From positions 1 through 42,551 of the forward strand of contig CAKZJB010000125.1 of the NCBI GenBank assembly GCA_936940865.1: 42,551 bases of DNA, written 5' to 3'. Numbering within the stretch: position 1 is the first letter of the stretch; each line of letters starts with the position of its first letter. Shown piece after piece: positions 20,183 through 27,601 of the stretch. The notes under the pieces were generated by a model. It ran no database searches. It saw only the letters and a program-made list of their open reading frames with translations, and was not told where the DNA came from. A program made the translations under genes and the position numbers. The DNA comes from an uncultured Asticcacaulis sp. Lineage in GTDB: Bacteria; Pseudomonadota; Alphaproteobacteria; Caulobacterales; Caulobacteraceae.

Positions 20183-20212
20183 TGTAACCTGGCCCGCAGG
20201 CTCGCCGTACTC
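20183..20212 (+). promoter_or_regulatory. Candidate SigF-type promoter of the bufferin operon
   Basis: Plus strand TGTAACC-N16-CGTACTC: GTAACC is at 20184-20189 and CGTA at 20206-20209, about 50 bp before the bufA ATG. The same boxes with the same 16-bp spacing occur in front of the divergent sigma gene, which supports a shared sigma factor. Confidence 0.75.
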
Positions 20213-20258
20213 CCTGCCAAGCCGGCACGGTGCCGGCAATACTCGCGAAAGGAACATC

Positions 20259-20522
20259 ATGTCGAACACAACTGTCCGCGCCCTTCAGGTCACCGCCGCC
20301 CTCGCGGCCCTGGTCGGCGGCGCCGCCGTCGCCGCCAGCACCGCGTCCGCCAAGGACGGTTACGAAAAGTGCGCCGGCATCGCCAGGGCGCATATGAACG
20401 ACTGCGCCTCCAAGGCCCATTCGTGCGCCGGCCAGTCGACCAAGGACCGCGATCCCAACGAATGGGTCTATGTCCCCACCGGCACCTGCGCCAAGATCGC
20501 CGGCGGCACGGTGATCAAGTAA
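20259..20522 (+). CDS. bufA: Bufferin precursor (DUF2282 family, BufA1-like)
   Basis: An 87-residue exported precursor. Residues 1-31 form a Sec signal peptide (TTVRALQVTAALAALVGGAA...TASA). The mature ~56 residues contain exactly four cysteines (38, 49, 56, 77), in the contexts YEKC, MNDC, AHSC and TGTC. In bufferins, ribosomally made peptides, such cysteines are modified by the partner MNIO enzyme and the product sequesters copper in the periplasm. GAAAGGA precedes the ATG. bufB starts 28 bp downstream. The SigF-like promoter upstream links expression to metal or redox stress. An 11-bp match to the end of the window's miniature element (ATACCAACGGC) follows the stop codon. Confidence 0.92.
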   Translation: MSNTTVRALQVTAALAALVGGAAVAASTASAKDGYEKCAGIARAHMNDCASKAHSCAGQSTKDRDPNEWVYVPTGTCAKIAGGTVIK

Positions 20523-20550
20523 TACCAACGGCTGACGCGGAGCGCGGGTT

Positions 20551-21375
20551 ATGATCAATACGACAGGCATCGGATTGCGCGCTCCCCATGTGGCGGAGGT
20601 GCTGTCGCAGCGCCCCGCCGCAGGCTTTCTCGAAGTCCACACCGAAAACTACTTCGGCGGCGGCGTGAAGCTCAGACACCTCGAAGATCTGCGCCGCGAC
20701 TATCCCCTGTCCTTCCACGGCGTCGGCCTGTCGCTCGGCCGGGCCGACGGACTGGATGAGGATCATCTGGGCAAGATCGCGGCGCTGGTCCGGCGTTTCG
20801 ATCCGGTGCTGGTCTCCGAACACCTGAGCTGGAGCGCCTACGGGCAAGTCGCCGTGCCCGATCTGCTGCCCATGCCGCTGACGCGTGAAGCCCTCGATAC
20901 GTGCATCGCCCATGTCGGGCGTTTCCAGGACGCTGTCGGCCGCACCGTGCTGATCGAGAATCCGTCCACCTATGTGTCTTTGGAGGGCGATTACGACGAA
21001 CCGGCCTTCCTGCTGGCCCTGTCGGCGCGAACCGGCTGCAAGCTTTTGATCGACCTCAACAATATCCATGTCAGCGCCAGGAATTGCAGCCGCGATGCCC
21101 TGGCGTATCTGAACGGATTGGGTAACGGCGCCGCCATCGGCGAATACCACCTGGCGGGCCATGAGGATATCGGCGGGCTGCTGGTCGACACCCACGGCAA
21201 GCCGGTGCCCGATCCCATATGGAGGCTCTACGACGAGGCGCTTGCCCGCTTCGGAGACCGGCCGACCCTGATCGAGTGGGACAGCGACATTCCACCGCTC
21301 GGCCGGCTTCTGGCCGAAGCGGCCACTGCCGACGCCCATCGCCGGCTGGCGGCGCGGAGCGTCAGCCATGTTTGA
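20551..21375 (+). CDS. bufB: MNIO / DUF692 enzyme (BufB), RiPP cysteine-modifying oxidase
   Basis: A 274-residue TIM-barrel protein of the DUF692 multinuclear non-heme iron-dependent oxidase family. Metal-ligand segments are visible in order: FLEVHTENYFGG, LSFHGVGLSLG, VSEHLSW, LIENPSTYV, LLIDLNNIHVSARN, YHLAGHED and LIEWDSDIP. Related enzymes convert peptide cysteines to thiooxazole or related heterocycles. The substrate here is very likely the four-cysteine peptide encoded just upstream. The stop overlaps the bufC start by 8 bp, so the modifying enzyme and its partner are coupled. It is cytoplasmic, acting before precursor export. Confidence 0.94.
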   Translation: MINTTGIGLRAPHVAEVLSQRPAAGFLEVHTENYFGGGVKLRHLEDLRRDYPLSFHGVGLSLGRADGLDEDHLGKIAALVRRFDPVLVSEHLSWSAYGQVAVPDLLPMPLTREALDTCIAHVGRFQDAVGRTVLIENPSTYVSLEGDYDEPAFLLALSARTGCKLLIDLNNIHVSARNCSRDALAYLNGLGNGAAIGEYHLAGHEDIGGLLVDTHGKPVPDPIWRLYDEALARFGDRPTLIEWDSDIPPLGRLLAEAATADAHRRLAARSVSHV

Positions 21376-22063
21376 CACGCGCGACCTTGGAAAATTCCAG
21401 CAGGCCTTTTTAGGTCTGGTCACCGGAGCGCCGCCGGCCGACACGGGCCTGCGTGTCCACCACGACACCTGGTTCCTCGGCCTGATCGAAGCCCTGCGCG
21501 GCGTCTATGCAATGACCGAGGCGGTGGTCGGCGCCGAGTCCTTCAAGGCGTTGGCCCGCGACTATATCCGCCGTCATCCGCTCGGCACACCGTGTCTCAA
21601 TGCCTATGGCGACCGCATGGCCGACGTCCTGCGTGGCCGCGATCCCGTGTGGCTGGCGGACCTTGCGGCCTTCGAATGGGCGTTGAACCTGGCCCACCAC
21701 GCCTGCGACGCCGTACCGGCCGGCTTCGACGACCTGCTGGCGCCGGACGCCGTGTGCACCTTGCAACCATCGGTCCAGGTCCTGTGGCTTGAGTTCGACG
21801 TCACCGGAATGGACGCCGGCAGCCAGTATCCGCCGCCGCCGTGTCCGCGCTCTGTCCTCATCGGCCGCACGCCTGGGGATGAGGTCGTCTGGCTGCCCCT
21901 GTCGATCTATGAGGCCGAATTCGTGGCGCGGATCAGCCTTTACGGTTCGCTTTTCACCGTGCTCGAGCACATGACGCCCGGCGACGAAGAGATGCGTTGC
22001 CTGCAAGCCCTGCTGGCCAGACTGGTCCAGAACGGGTTTTTAATATCATACCAACGGCCATAA
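21368..22063 (+). CDS. bufC: DUF2063 partner protein (BufC)
   Basis: A 231-residue protein whose N-terminal half is the DUF2063 helical domain (FQQAFLGLVTGAPP...LRVHHDTWFLGLIEALRGVYAMTEAVVGAESFKALARDYIRRHP), followed by a second alpha/beta domain resembling RiPP-recognition elements. Such partners deliver the precursor peptide to the MNIO enzyme. It overlaps bufB by 8 bp. The last four codons and the stop (YQRP, TAA) lie inside a transposed miniature element that begins at 22049. If the element and one copy of its target duplication are removed, the frame would read NGFLISH then TGA, so the insertion changed only the extreme C-terminus. Confidence 0.92.
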   Translation: MFDTRDLGKFQQAFLGLVTGAPPADTGLRVHHDTWFLGLIEALRGVYAMTEAVVGAESFKALARDYIRRHPLGTPCLNAYGDRMADVLRGRDPVWLADLAAFEWALNLAHHACDAVPAGFDDLLAPDAVCTLQPSVQVLWLEFDVTGMDAGSQYPPPPCPRSVLIGRTPGDEVVWLPLSIYEAEFVARISLYGSLFTVLEHMTPGDEEMRCLQALLARLVQNGFLISYQRP

Positions 22064-22179
22064 AGAATGACCGTCGGTATTCGTTTTTTTTAGCTCAAAC
22101 GCCGCATGGCTCGCCGCATTGGCGGCGGCGGGCAGTCGCCCTTGCCAACGGCGATCGAGTCAAAGCCAATCGCCGTTGG
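22049..22179 (+). mobile_element. Miniature inverted-repeat element, copy 1
   Basis: This 131-bp element is flanked by the 5-bp direct repeat TATCA (22044-22048 and 22180-22184). The ends are TACCAACGGC and GCCGTTGG. It contains two hairpins: TACCAACGG/CCGTCGGTA (one mismatch), followed by TTCG and eight T, which looks like an intrinsic terminator, and a perfect 11-bp stem CCAACGGCGAT/ATCGCCGTTGG. It encodes no protein. Copy 2, inverted at 26994-27125, differs by three substitutions and one indel. It supplies the bufC stop and separates bufC from doxX. Confidence 0.85.
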
Positions 22180-22209
22180 TATCACATTGAAAATATAAGG
22201 AACTTTACC

Positions 22210-22674
22210 ATGGACATACCGATGACCGCCCGAAGTGCGCCTCAAATTCCGCTGCTCGGCGCCTATGCCCGGCTGGAAACGCGCCTGCGCAACACCGAAT
22301 GGCTGCAGGGGCTTGGGCTTTTGGCCGTGCGCCTGTGGCTGGCCAAGTTCTTCTTCTTTTCCGGCCTGACCAAGATCGCCAATTTCAATACGACGATCGC
22401 GCTGTTCACCGACGAATACAAGGTGCCGGTCCTGCCGCCCAACGTCGCCGCCGTCCTGTCGACCACGGCGGAACTGAGCCTGCCGGTGCTGCTGGTGCTG
22501 GGCCTGTTCACGCGTCTTGCCGGCGCGGGCTTCTTTGCCATGACAACCGTCATCGCGGTCTTCGTCTATCCCGACGCCCCGGAAAACGCCTATATACTGT
22601 TACTCGCCGCCACTCTGATCGCACTGGGCTCGGGCAAGTTCGGCGCCGACTACTGGATTGCCCGAAAGGCTTAA
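22210..22674 (+). CDS. DoxX-family membrane protein of the bufferin operon
   Basis: A 154-residue inner-membrane protein of the DoxX family with four predicted helices (LGLLAVRLWLAKFFFFSGLTK, AAVLSTTAELSLPVLLVLGLF, AGFFAMTTVIAVFVY, AYILLLAATLIALGSG). DoxX genes commonly close bufferin operons (BufD), where a redox or quinone-related role is suspected but unproven. TAAGGA lies 9 nt before the chosen ATG; longer starts would run into the miniature element and are rejected. Before that insertion it would have followed bufC by about 25 bp. The element's terminator-like hairpin may now reduce its expression from the operon promoter. The gene ends 10 bp from the convergent ruvB. Confidence 0.88.
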   Translation: MDIPMTARSAPQIPLLGAYARLETRLRNTEWLQGLGLLAVRLWLAKFFFFSGLTKIANFNTTIALFTDEYKVPVLPPNVAAVLSTTAELSLPVLLVLGLFTRLAGAGFFAMTTVIAVFVYPDAPENAYILLLAATLIALGSGKFGADYWIARKA

Positions 22675-22684
22675 TGAAGACAGC

Positions 22685-23719
22685 TCAGTCGAACAGGTCG
22701 GGCGTCCCCTGCGGCTGCGCCGGGGGCGTCAGGCCGAGGTGCAGATAGGCGCGCGCACAGGCCATGCGGCCGCGCTGCGTGCGCTGGATAAAGCCCTGCT
22801 GCAACAGATAGGGCTCGATCATGTCCTCGACCGCATCGCGCGCCTCGGCGATCGCCGCGGCGATGGTTTCCAGCCCCACCGGGCCGCCGCCGTAGTTTTC
22901 GATCAGGGCGCGCAGGTAGCGGCGGTCGGAATGATCGAGGCCCACGGGGTCGACCTCCAGCCGCGCCAGGGCTTTCGCCGCCGCCTTCTTGTCGATGACC
23001 GATGCGCCGTCGGCGGCGGCGAAGTCGCGCACACGGCGCAACAGACGGCCTGCTATACGCGGCGTCCCGCGCGACCGCGAGGCGATTTCCATGGCGCCTT
23101 CCTCATTGAGGCTGGCGCCCATCTTGCGCGCCACGCCCATGACCACGCGCACCAGCTCTTCCGGCGTATAGAATTCGAGCCTGAGCGGAATGCCGAACCG
23201 GTCGCGCAAGGGCGTCGACAGCAGGCCGGCCCGCGTCGTCGCCCCCACGAGGGTGAACGGCGCCAGGTCGATACGCACGGTGCGCGCCGCCGGACCTTCG
23301 CCGATGATCAGGTCCAGCACATAGTCTTCCATCGCCGGATAGAGGATTTCCTCGACCGCCGGATTGAGGCGGTGGATTTCGTCGATGAACAGGACGTCGT
23401 TGGGTTCGAGGTTCGACAGGATGGCGGCCAGGTCGCCGGCCTTGGCCAGCATCGGGCCCGACGTGGCGCGGAACCCGACGCGCAGCTCCTTGGCGACGAT
23501 CTGGGCCAGGGTCGTCTTGCCAAGGCCCGGCGGGCCATAGAACAGCACATGGTCGAGCGCTTCGGAGCGGCCGGCGGCCGCCTCGACGAAGACCTTCAGA
23601 TTGGCCTTGAGCGGCGCCTGCCCCACGAAATCGTCGAAGGTCTGGGGCCTGAGCGCCCGGTCCTGGGCGCGTTCCTCGAAGTCCTCGGCATTGGAGTCGC
23701 CGGATACAAGTCTGGCCAT
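22685..23719 (-). CDS. ruvB: Holliday junction branch-migration ATPase RuvB
   Basis: The protein has 344 residues with the standard RuvB order. An N-terminal arm ([14 protein letters not shown]) is followed by Walker [12 protein letters not shown], Walker [12 protein letters not shown], sensor 1 and RuvB motifs ([22 protein letters not shown]), and a C-terminal winged helix ([14 protein letters not shown]...QRTQRGRMA). It is an AAA+ hexamer that drives branch migration of Holliday junctions with RuvA. The ATG lies 2 bp after the ruvA stop. Length and motifs are complete. Confidence 0.98.
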   Translation of the reverse strand: MARLVSGDSNAEDFEERAQDRALRPQTFDDFVGQAPLKANLKVFVEAAAGRSEALDHVLFYGPPGLGKTTLAQIVAKELRVGFRATSGPMLAKAGDLAAILSNLEPNDVLFIDEIHRLNPAVEEILYPAMEDYVLDLIIGEGPAARTVRIDLAPFTLVGATTRAGLLSTPLRDRFGIPLRLEFYTPEELVRVVMGVARKMGASLNEEGAMEIASRSRGTPRIAGRLLRRVRDFAAADGASVIDKKAAAKALARLEVDPVGLDHSDRRYLRALIENYGGGPVGLETIAAAIAEARDAVEDMIEPYLLQQGFIQRTQRGRMACARAYLHLGLTPPAQPQGTPDLFD

Positions 23720-23721
23720 GG

Positions 23722-24330
23722 CTATTTACCCATGGCCTTGAGCGAGGCGCGGATGACCGCCGCAAGTTCCGCCTCCGCGCCCAGTTGCTTCATCGCCTGT
23801 TCGACCGCCAGCCGCGACTGGGTTTCGGGGATGCCGAGTCCGACCAGGGCGGCGACGCTTTCGCCGCTGACCGACGGCCTGGCGGGCGCAGCCGGGGCAT
23901 GGACGATCGGTCCGAAATCGGCCGAGGCCAGAACCTTGCCCTTGAGTTCGGCGACGATGCGCGCGGCCAGTTTCGGTCCCACGCCATTGGCGCGCCCGAC
24001 CGAGGTCTTGTCCTCGTGCGCCACGGCCTGGGCCAGCTGGTTGGGCGTCAGCACGTCGAGCACGCTGAGCGCCGCCTTCGGCCCCACGCCCTGCACGGAC
24101 TGCAGAACCTGAAACGTCGTACGTTCGTCCTTGCTGAGGAAGCCGTACAGCCGCGTACCGTCCTCGCGCGTCTGGCTTTCGATGTGGAGGATGACTTCGG
24201 CGCCCAGTTCCGGCATGGCGGCCAGGGTCCGCACGCCGCAGCGCACCAGGTAGCCCACCCCGCCGCATTCGACCAGCACCTCTTCCTCGGTTATTTCGAG
24301 CAGCAATCCGCGCAGGCGTCCGATCATCAT
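23722..24330 (-). CDS. ruvA: Holliday junction DNA helicase subunit RuvA
   Basis: The protein has 202 residues. It has the N-terminal OB fold ([28 protein letters not shown]), helix-hairpin-helix motifs ([14 protein letters not shown] and [19 protein letters not shown]), a flexible linker rich in Pro and Ala, and the C-terminal domain III that contacts RuvB ([20 protein letters not shown]). It binds four-way junctions as a tetramer. The first ATG overlaps the ruvC stop (ATGA); the next codon is also ATG, so a start at 24327 is equally possible. Confidence 0.97.
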   Translation of the reverse strand: MMIGRLRGLLLEITEEEVLVECGGVGYLVRCGVRTLAAMPELGAEVILHIESQTREDGTRLYGFLSKDERTTFQVLQSVQGVGPKAALSVLDVLTPNQLAQAVAHEDKTSVGRANGVGPKLAARIVAELKGKVLASADFGPIVHAPAAPARPSVSGESVAALVGLGIPETQSRLAVEQAMKQLGAEAELAAVIRASLKAMGK

Positions 24331-24863
24331 GCCGCCCCCAGGGTACGCTTGAGCGCCGCCGTTTTACGCTTGTGCGCATGGGTGACGGCGCAGGCCAGGG
24401 CGTCGGCGGCATCGGCCGTCAGCCCGCCCTCGGCCTTGCCGGCCAGCGGCAGCAGGCGCTTGACCATGAACAGGATCTGGTCCTTGTCCGCCCGGCCCGC
24501 GCCCACGACCGATTTCTTGATGTCGAGCGCGGCATATTCGGCGACGCTGAGCCCCGCCCGCGCCGGGGCCAGCATGGCGGCCGCGCGCGCGTGTCCCAGT
24601 TTGAGCGTCGAGGCGGGATTCATGTTGACGAAGGTCTCTTCGATCGCCGCCTCGTCCGGCCGGTATTGCGCGATGACCTGCGACAGCCCTTCGAACAGGT
24701 CGAGCAGCCGTACCGCCAGGTCCTGCTTTTCGTCGGGCGTGATGACGCCGTGCGCCACCCAGGACAGGCGCGCGCCTTCGGCATCGACCAGCCCCCAGCC
24801 CAGCCGGCGCAGGCCGGGGTCGAGCCCCAGGATACGAACGGGATGCGCAGAAATGTTCTTCAT
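24327..24863 (-). CDS. ruvC: Holliday junction resolvase RuvC
   Basis: This 178-residue endonuclease has the RNase H-like fold. Acidic catalytic positions are seen in ILGLDPGLRRLGWG, AAIEETFVN and the C-terminal LTADAADALACAVTHAH (two Asp). It cleaves Holliday junctions produced during recombination repair and works with RuvAB. It is first in a ruvC-ruvA-ruvB operon with overlapping or near-touching genes. It is divergent from the TPR gene across 176 bp. Confidence 0.97.
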   Translation of the reverse strand: MKNISAHPVRILGLDPGLRRLGWGLVDAEGARLSWVAHGVITPDEKQDLAVRLLDLFEGLSQVIAQYRPDEAAIEETFVNMNPASTLKLGHARAAAMLAPARAGLSVAEYAALDIKKSVVGAGRADKDQILFMVKRLLPLAGKAEGGLTADAADALACAVTHAHKRKTAALKRTLGAA

Positions 24864-25039
24864 ATGTTCGAGTACTACCGGCTCCGCGTGGGCGATGCAA
24901 GGGCATAGAGCGCGGCGTGGCGGGAAAGTTGCATATGCGCCGCTGATTTGGCAATTTGAAACAGTTGTGCCAAGTTGCGATTGCCAGAAAGCCTAACACG
25001 GGGTTAAGGTTTCATGAACGGGCGTGTCCGGGGGCTAGC

Positions 25040-26794
25040 ATGAGCAGTATTTCGACCACGGAGTCCAACGCTTCCGGCTCGGGAGCAAAGATCACGGGCT
25101 TTGTCGTTCTTACGATTCTGGCGGTCGCGGTCTGCGCCGTGGCGCTGTTTGTCGGCGATGCACCGTACAAGAGCCCCTACCCCTCCGACTGGATCGGCTG
25201 GGCGCGCGGCGACCGTACCTGGTCGGGCGTCCTGGTCGTGGGCGTCATCGTCCTTCTCATCGGTCTGATCGGCACCGTGGTGCGCGCGCTCGGCGCCATC
25301 CTGTTCGGCATGTCTCGTCCCAAGGTGCGTAAGGCGCCCAAGGCGCCGAAGACGCGTCCCGCCGTCGAAATGCCAGCCCCGTCACCGCTCGACACGGCGC
25401 TCAGCGTCCCGGCCGAACAACCCGCGCGGGCCTCGCTCAAGTTCGATGCCGACAGCCTGGCCGCCACCGGCATCGCCACGTCGGCAGACGTCGTCGAAAT
25501 CAAGCCGGCCGCCGCCGTCACCGAAATCCATCCCGAGATCCAGTCGCTGGAGCCCGCCATCTTCTCCGATAACGCCTCGGACAGTTTCCTGAGCCGCGAC
25601 ATGGTCGTCGAAACCGAGGCGCGTCCGAATTTCGATCCGGAAGACGCCCTGTCGGAAACGCACGGCCTGCATATCGGCCAGGCTTCGGCCCAGGTCATTC
25701 CCATTCGTCCCGAAGTGCGCAACCCGGCCATCGAGGCCATGCCGGAAACGGCGGCGCCCGAAGCGCCCGTTTCCGAGATCGTCATCGAGCCGGCGGCGGA
25801 AATGTCGCACGACCCGGTCGAAGCCGCGCTTCTGGCCGATTCTCCGGCCGTCGCCCCGCGCGATATCCCGCAAAGCGACATCAATGCCGTCATCAACTCG
25901 GCCATGCGTTTCATCGAGACGCCGGAATCGCACGTCGCCGACCTGACGCCGGTCGAAGACCTTCCGGCCGCGGAAGAGGTCTCGGGTTTCCATGGCCTGG
26001 CCAGCCCGGATCCGGTCGACGACCAGGCCGTCATCCGCCAGGCCGTTCAGATGGCGTTGTCGGTATGGCCGGATTCGACGCGCGCCATCGCCGCGGAAGA
26101 ACTGAACGTCCGTGCGTCCTACCTTTATTACGACAAGGCGCCGGGCAGCCGCCGCGCCTTCGACCAGATCGCCGGCGGCGACCTGTCCGCGGCCGCCAGC
26201 ACCCTGCAGTCGCAAGCCGATACCCTGGCGGGTGCGGGGCAGGCGACCTCGGCCGCCGAGCTGTGGCGCGTCATCGGCGCGCTCAACATGGGCCGCGACG
26301 ACCCGAAGGCCCTGGCCGCCTACGAAAAGGTTTCGGAACTCGATCCGACCGACGCCAATATCCACGTCTATCTGGCGCGGCGTTATCAGATGGCGGGCGA
26401 AACGGCCAAGCTGCGTCCGGTCCTGGCGCGCGCCCTGGCCATTGTCGGCGATCCGGAAACGCGCCTGGAACTGCTCAATCCCTATGCCGACCTGTCGATG
26501 AAGGCCGGCGACGCCAAGGCCGCGGGCGACGCCTTCGAGGAACTCGGCCGCCTGCATGAGACCCGCGCCTATCTCAAGCCCGATGACGTGTCGGCCAAGT
26601 CGGCGCAAGGCATCGCCCTTGCCCGCGGCGCCCAGGCGCGCGAGGCGCAAGGCTCGTTCAACGTCGCCGGCGAACTGTACAAGAAGGCCTATCGCGTCTT
26701 CTCCGACCTGTCGGCCCAGATGCCGGAACATGCCGGCCTGCGCGCCATGACCGAAAACGCCCTGCGCGACGCCCAGCGGTTCAACATGGCGTGA
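25040..26794 (+). CDS. Membrane-anchored TPR-repeat protein of unknown function
   Basis: A 584-residue protein. The ATG at 25040 is preferred because the upstream extension is not membrane-like and the Ser/Thr-rich N-terminus then leads directly to two membrane helices (about 16-37 FVVLTILAVAVCAVALFVGD and about 60-82 GVLVVGVIVLLIGLIGTVV). A basic patch (RPKVRKAPKAPKTRP) follows, then ~230 residues of Pro/Ala/Glu-rich, probably disordered linker. The C-terminal ~250 residues contain TPR-like helical repeats (AAELWRVIGALNMGRDDPKALAAYEKVSELDPTDANIHVYLARRYQ, in sequence order). It probably acts as an inner-membrane scaffold facing the cytoplasm. No partner is evident; the ruv genes are divergent. 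Confidence 0.75.
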   Translation: MSSISTTESNASGSGAKITGFVVLTILAVAVCAVALFVGDAPYKSPYPSDWIGWARGDRTWSGVLVVGVIVLLIGLIGTVVRALGAILFGMSRPKVRKAPKAPKTRPAVEMPAPSPLDTALSVPAEQPARASLKFDADSLAATGIATSADVVEIKPAAAVTEIHPEIQSLEPAIFSDNASDSFLSRDMVVETEARPNFDPEDALSETHGLHIGQASAQVIPIRPEVRNPAIEAMPETAAPEAPVSEIVIEPAAEMSHDPVEAALLADSPAVAPRDIPQSDINAVINSAMRFIETPESHVADLTPVEDLPAAEEVSGFHGLASPDPVDDQAVIRQAVQMALSVWPDSTRAIAAEELNVRASYLYYDKAPGSRRAFDQIAGGDLSAAASTLQSQADTLAGAGQATSAAELWRVIGALNMGRDDPKALAAYEKVSELDPTDANIHVYLARRYQMAGETAKLRPVLARALAIVGDPETRLELLNPYADLSMKAGDAKAAGDAFEELGRLHETRAYLKPDDVSAKSAQGIALARGAQAREAQGSFNVAGELYKKAYRVFSDLSAQMPEHAGLRAMTENALRDAQRFNMA

Positions 26795-26829
26795 GGCCGC
26801 GCTTGCGGCAATAAGGTTTTGCCAAGGAT

Positions 26830-26950
26830 GACACGGATTCGCCGCTTCGCGGCGACACGGATATCCGAGCCCAAAACACCTGTCGTCGAATTGAAATGAA
26901 GCGCTTCGCGCTGTTTATCCGTGTCGGGTGCGCCAGCGCCCATCCGTGCT
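26830..26950. repeat. Clustered intergenic palindromes
   Basis: The 3' side of the TPR gene holds GACACGGAT at 26830 and 26854, its inverted copy ATCCGTGTC at 26917, and a related ATCCGTGCT at 26942. Hairpins CGCCGC-TTCG-CGGCG and GCGC-TTC-GCGC lie between them. It looks like a REP-type palindromic unit cluster and contains no credible gene. Together with the miniature element at 26994 it fills the 368 bp before the DUF486 gene. Confidence 0.5.
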
Positions 26951-26993
26951 ATCCATGGCAAAAATCTTTCCCTGGAAGCAGCGCCCGCTTAGA

Positions 26994-27125
26994 CCAACGG
27001 CGATTGCCTTTGACTCGATCGCCGTTGGCAAGGGCGACCGCCCGCCGCCGCCAATGCGGCGAGCCATGCGGCGTTTGAGCTAAAAAAAAACGAATACCGA
27101 CGGTCATTCTTTGTGGCCGTTGGTA
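26994..27125 (-). mobile_element. Miniature inverted-repeat element, copy 2 (inverted)
   Basis: A 132-bp copy of the element at 22049-22179 in opposite orientation, with three substitutions and one extra T in the T-tract. It is flanked by its own 5-bp direct repeat TTAGA (26989-26993 and 27126-27130), different from copy 1's TATCA. Both internal hairpins are intact. It ends 37 bp before the ATG of the DUF486 gene, so it may carry or disturb that gene's promoter. Confidence 0.85.
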
Positions 27126-27162
27126 TTAGACTGCCGGTGATCCCTTCACCGAAAGTCCGCCC

Positions 27163-27513
27163 ATGCCCAAAATCCCCGCCTCGTTCGCCACCATCGGCCT
27201 CTTGATCTGTTCCAACCTGTTCATGACCGCCGCCTGGTACGGCCACCTGAAATTCAAGCTCGAAAAGCTCTGGGTCGTGGTGCTGGTCAGCTGGGGCATT
27301 GCCTTCTTCGAATACTGCTTCCAGGTGCCGGCCAACCGCATCGGTTACGGCACCTTCTCGGCCGCGCAACTCAAGACCATCCAGGAAGTGATTACCCTGG
27401 CCGTCTTTGTCATCTTTTCCTGGCTCTATCTCGGCGAACCGCTGAAATGGCAGACGGCCGTGGGCTTCACCCTGATCGCCTGCGGCGCCGCTTTCGTCTT
27501 CTACAAGCCGTAA
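27163..27513 (+). CDS. DUF486 (DMT superfamily) small membrane protein
   Basis: A 116-residue protein with four hydrophobic helices (FATIGLLICSNLFMTAAWYG, WVVVLVSWGIAFFEYCFQVPANR, EVITLAVFVIFSWLYLGEPL, TAVGFTLIACGAAFVFY). It matches the DUF486 family, related to drug/metabolite transporters. The motif FEYCFQVPANRIGY is typical. Its function is unknown. It is a single gene with a recently inserted miniature element directly upstream. Confidence 0.88.
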   Translation: MPKIPASFATIGLLICSNLFMTAAWYGHLKFKLEKLWVVVLVSWGIAFFEYCFQVPANRIGYGTFSAAQLKTIQEVITLAVFVIFSWLYLGEPLKWQTAVGFTLIACGAAFVFYKP

Positions 27514-27601
27514 TCGTTATCAGAGTTGCGTCCCTCTCTCCCGATCTGTTATACAATTGATAAAATAAAAACGAAATAAATAGTACCCAGGGAGAGACAC
27601 C

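Noticed and set aside
22183-26993. Composite transposon made of the two inverted miniature elements with doxX-ruvBAC-TPR between them
   Set aside because: Each element has its own distinct 5-bp target duplication, so they inserted independently; the outer flanks TATCA and TTAGA do not match.
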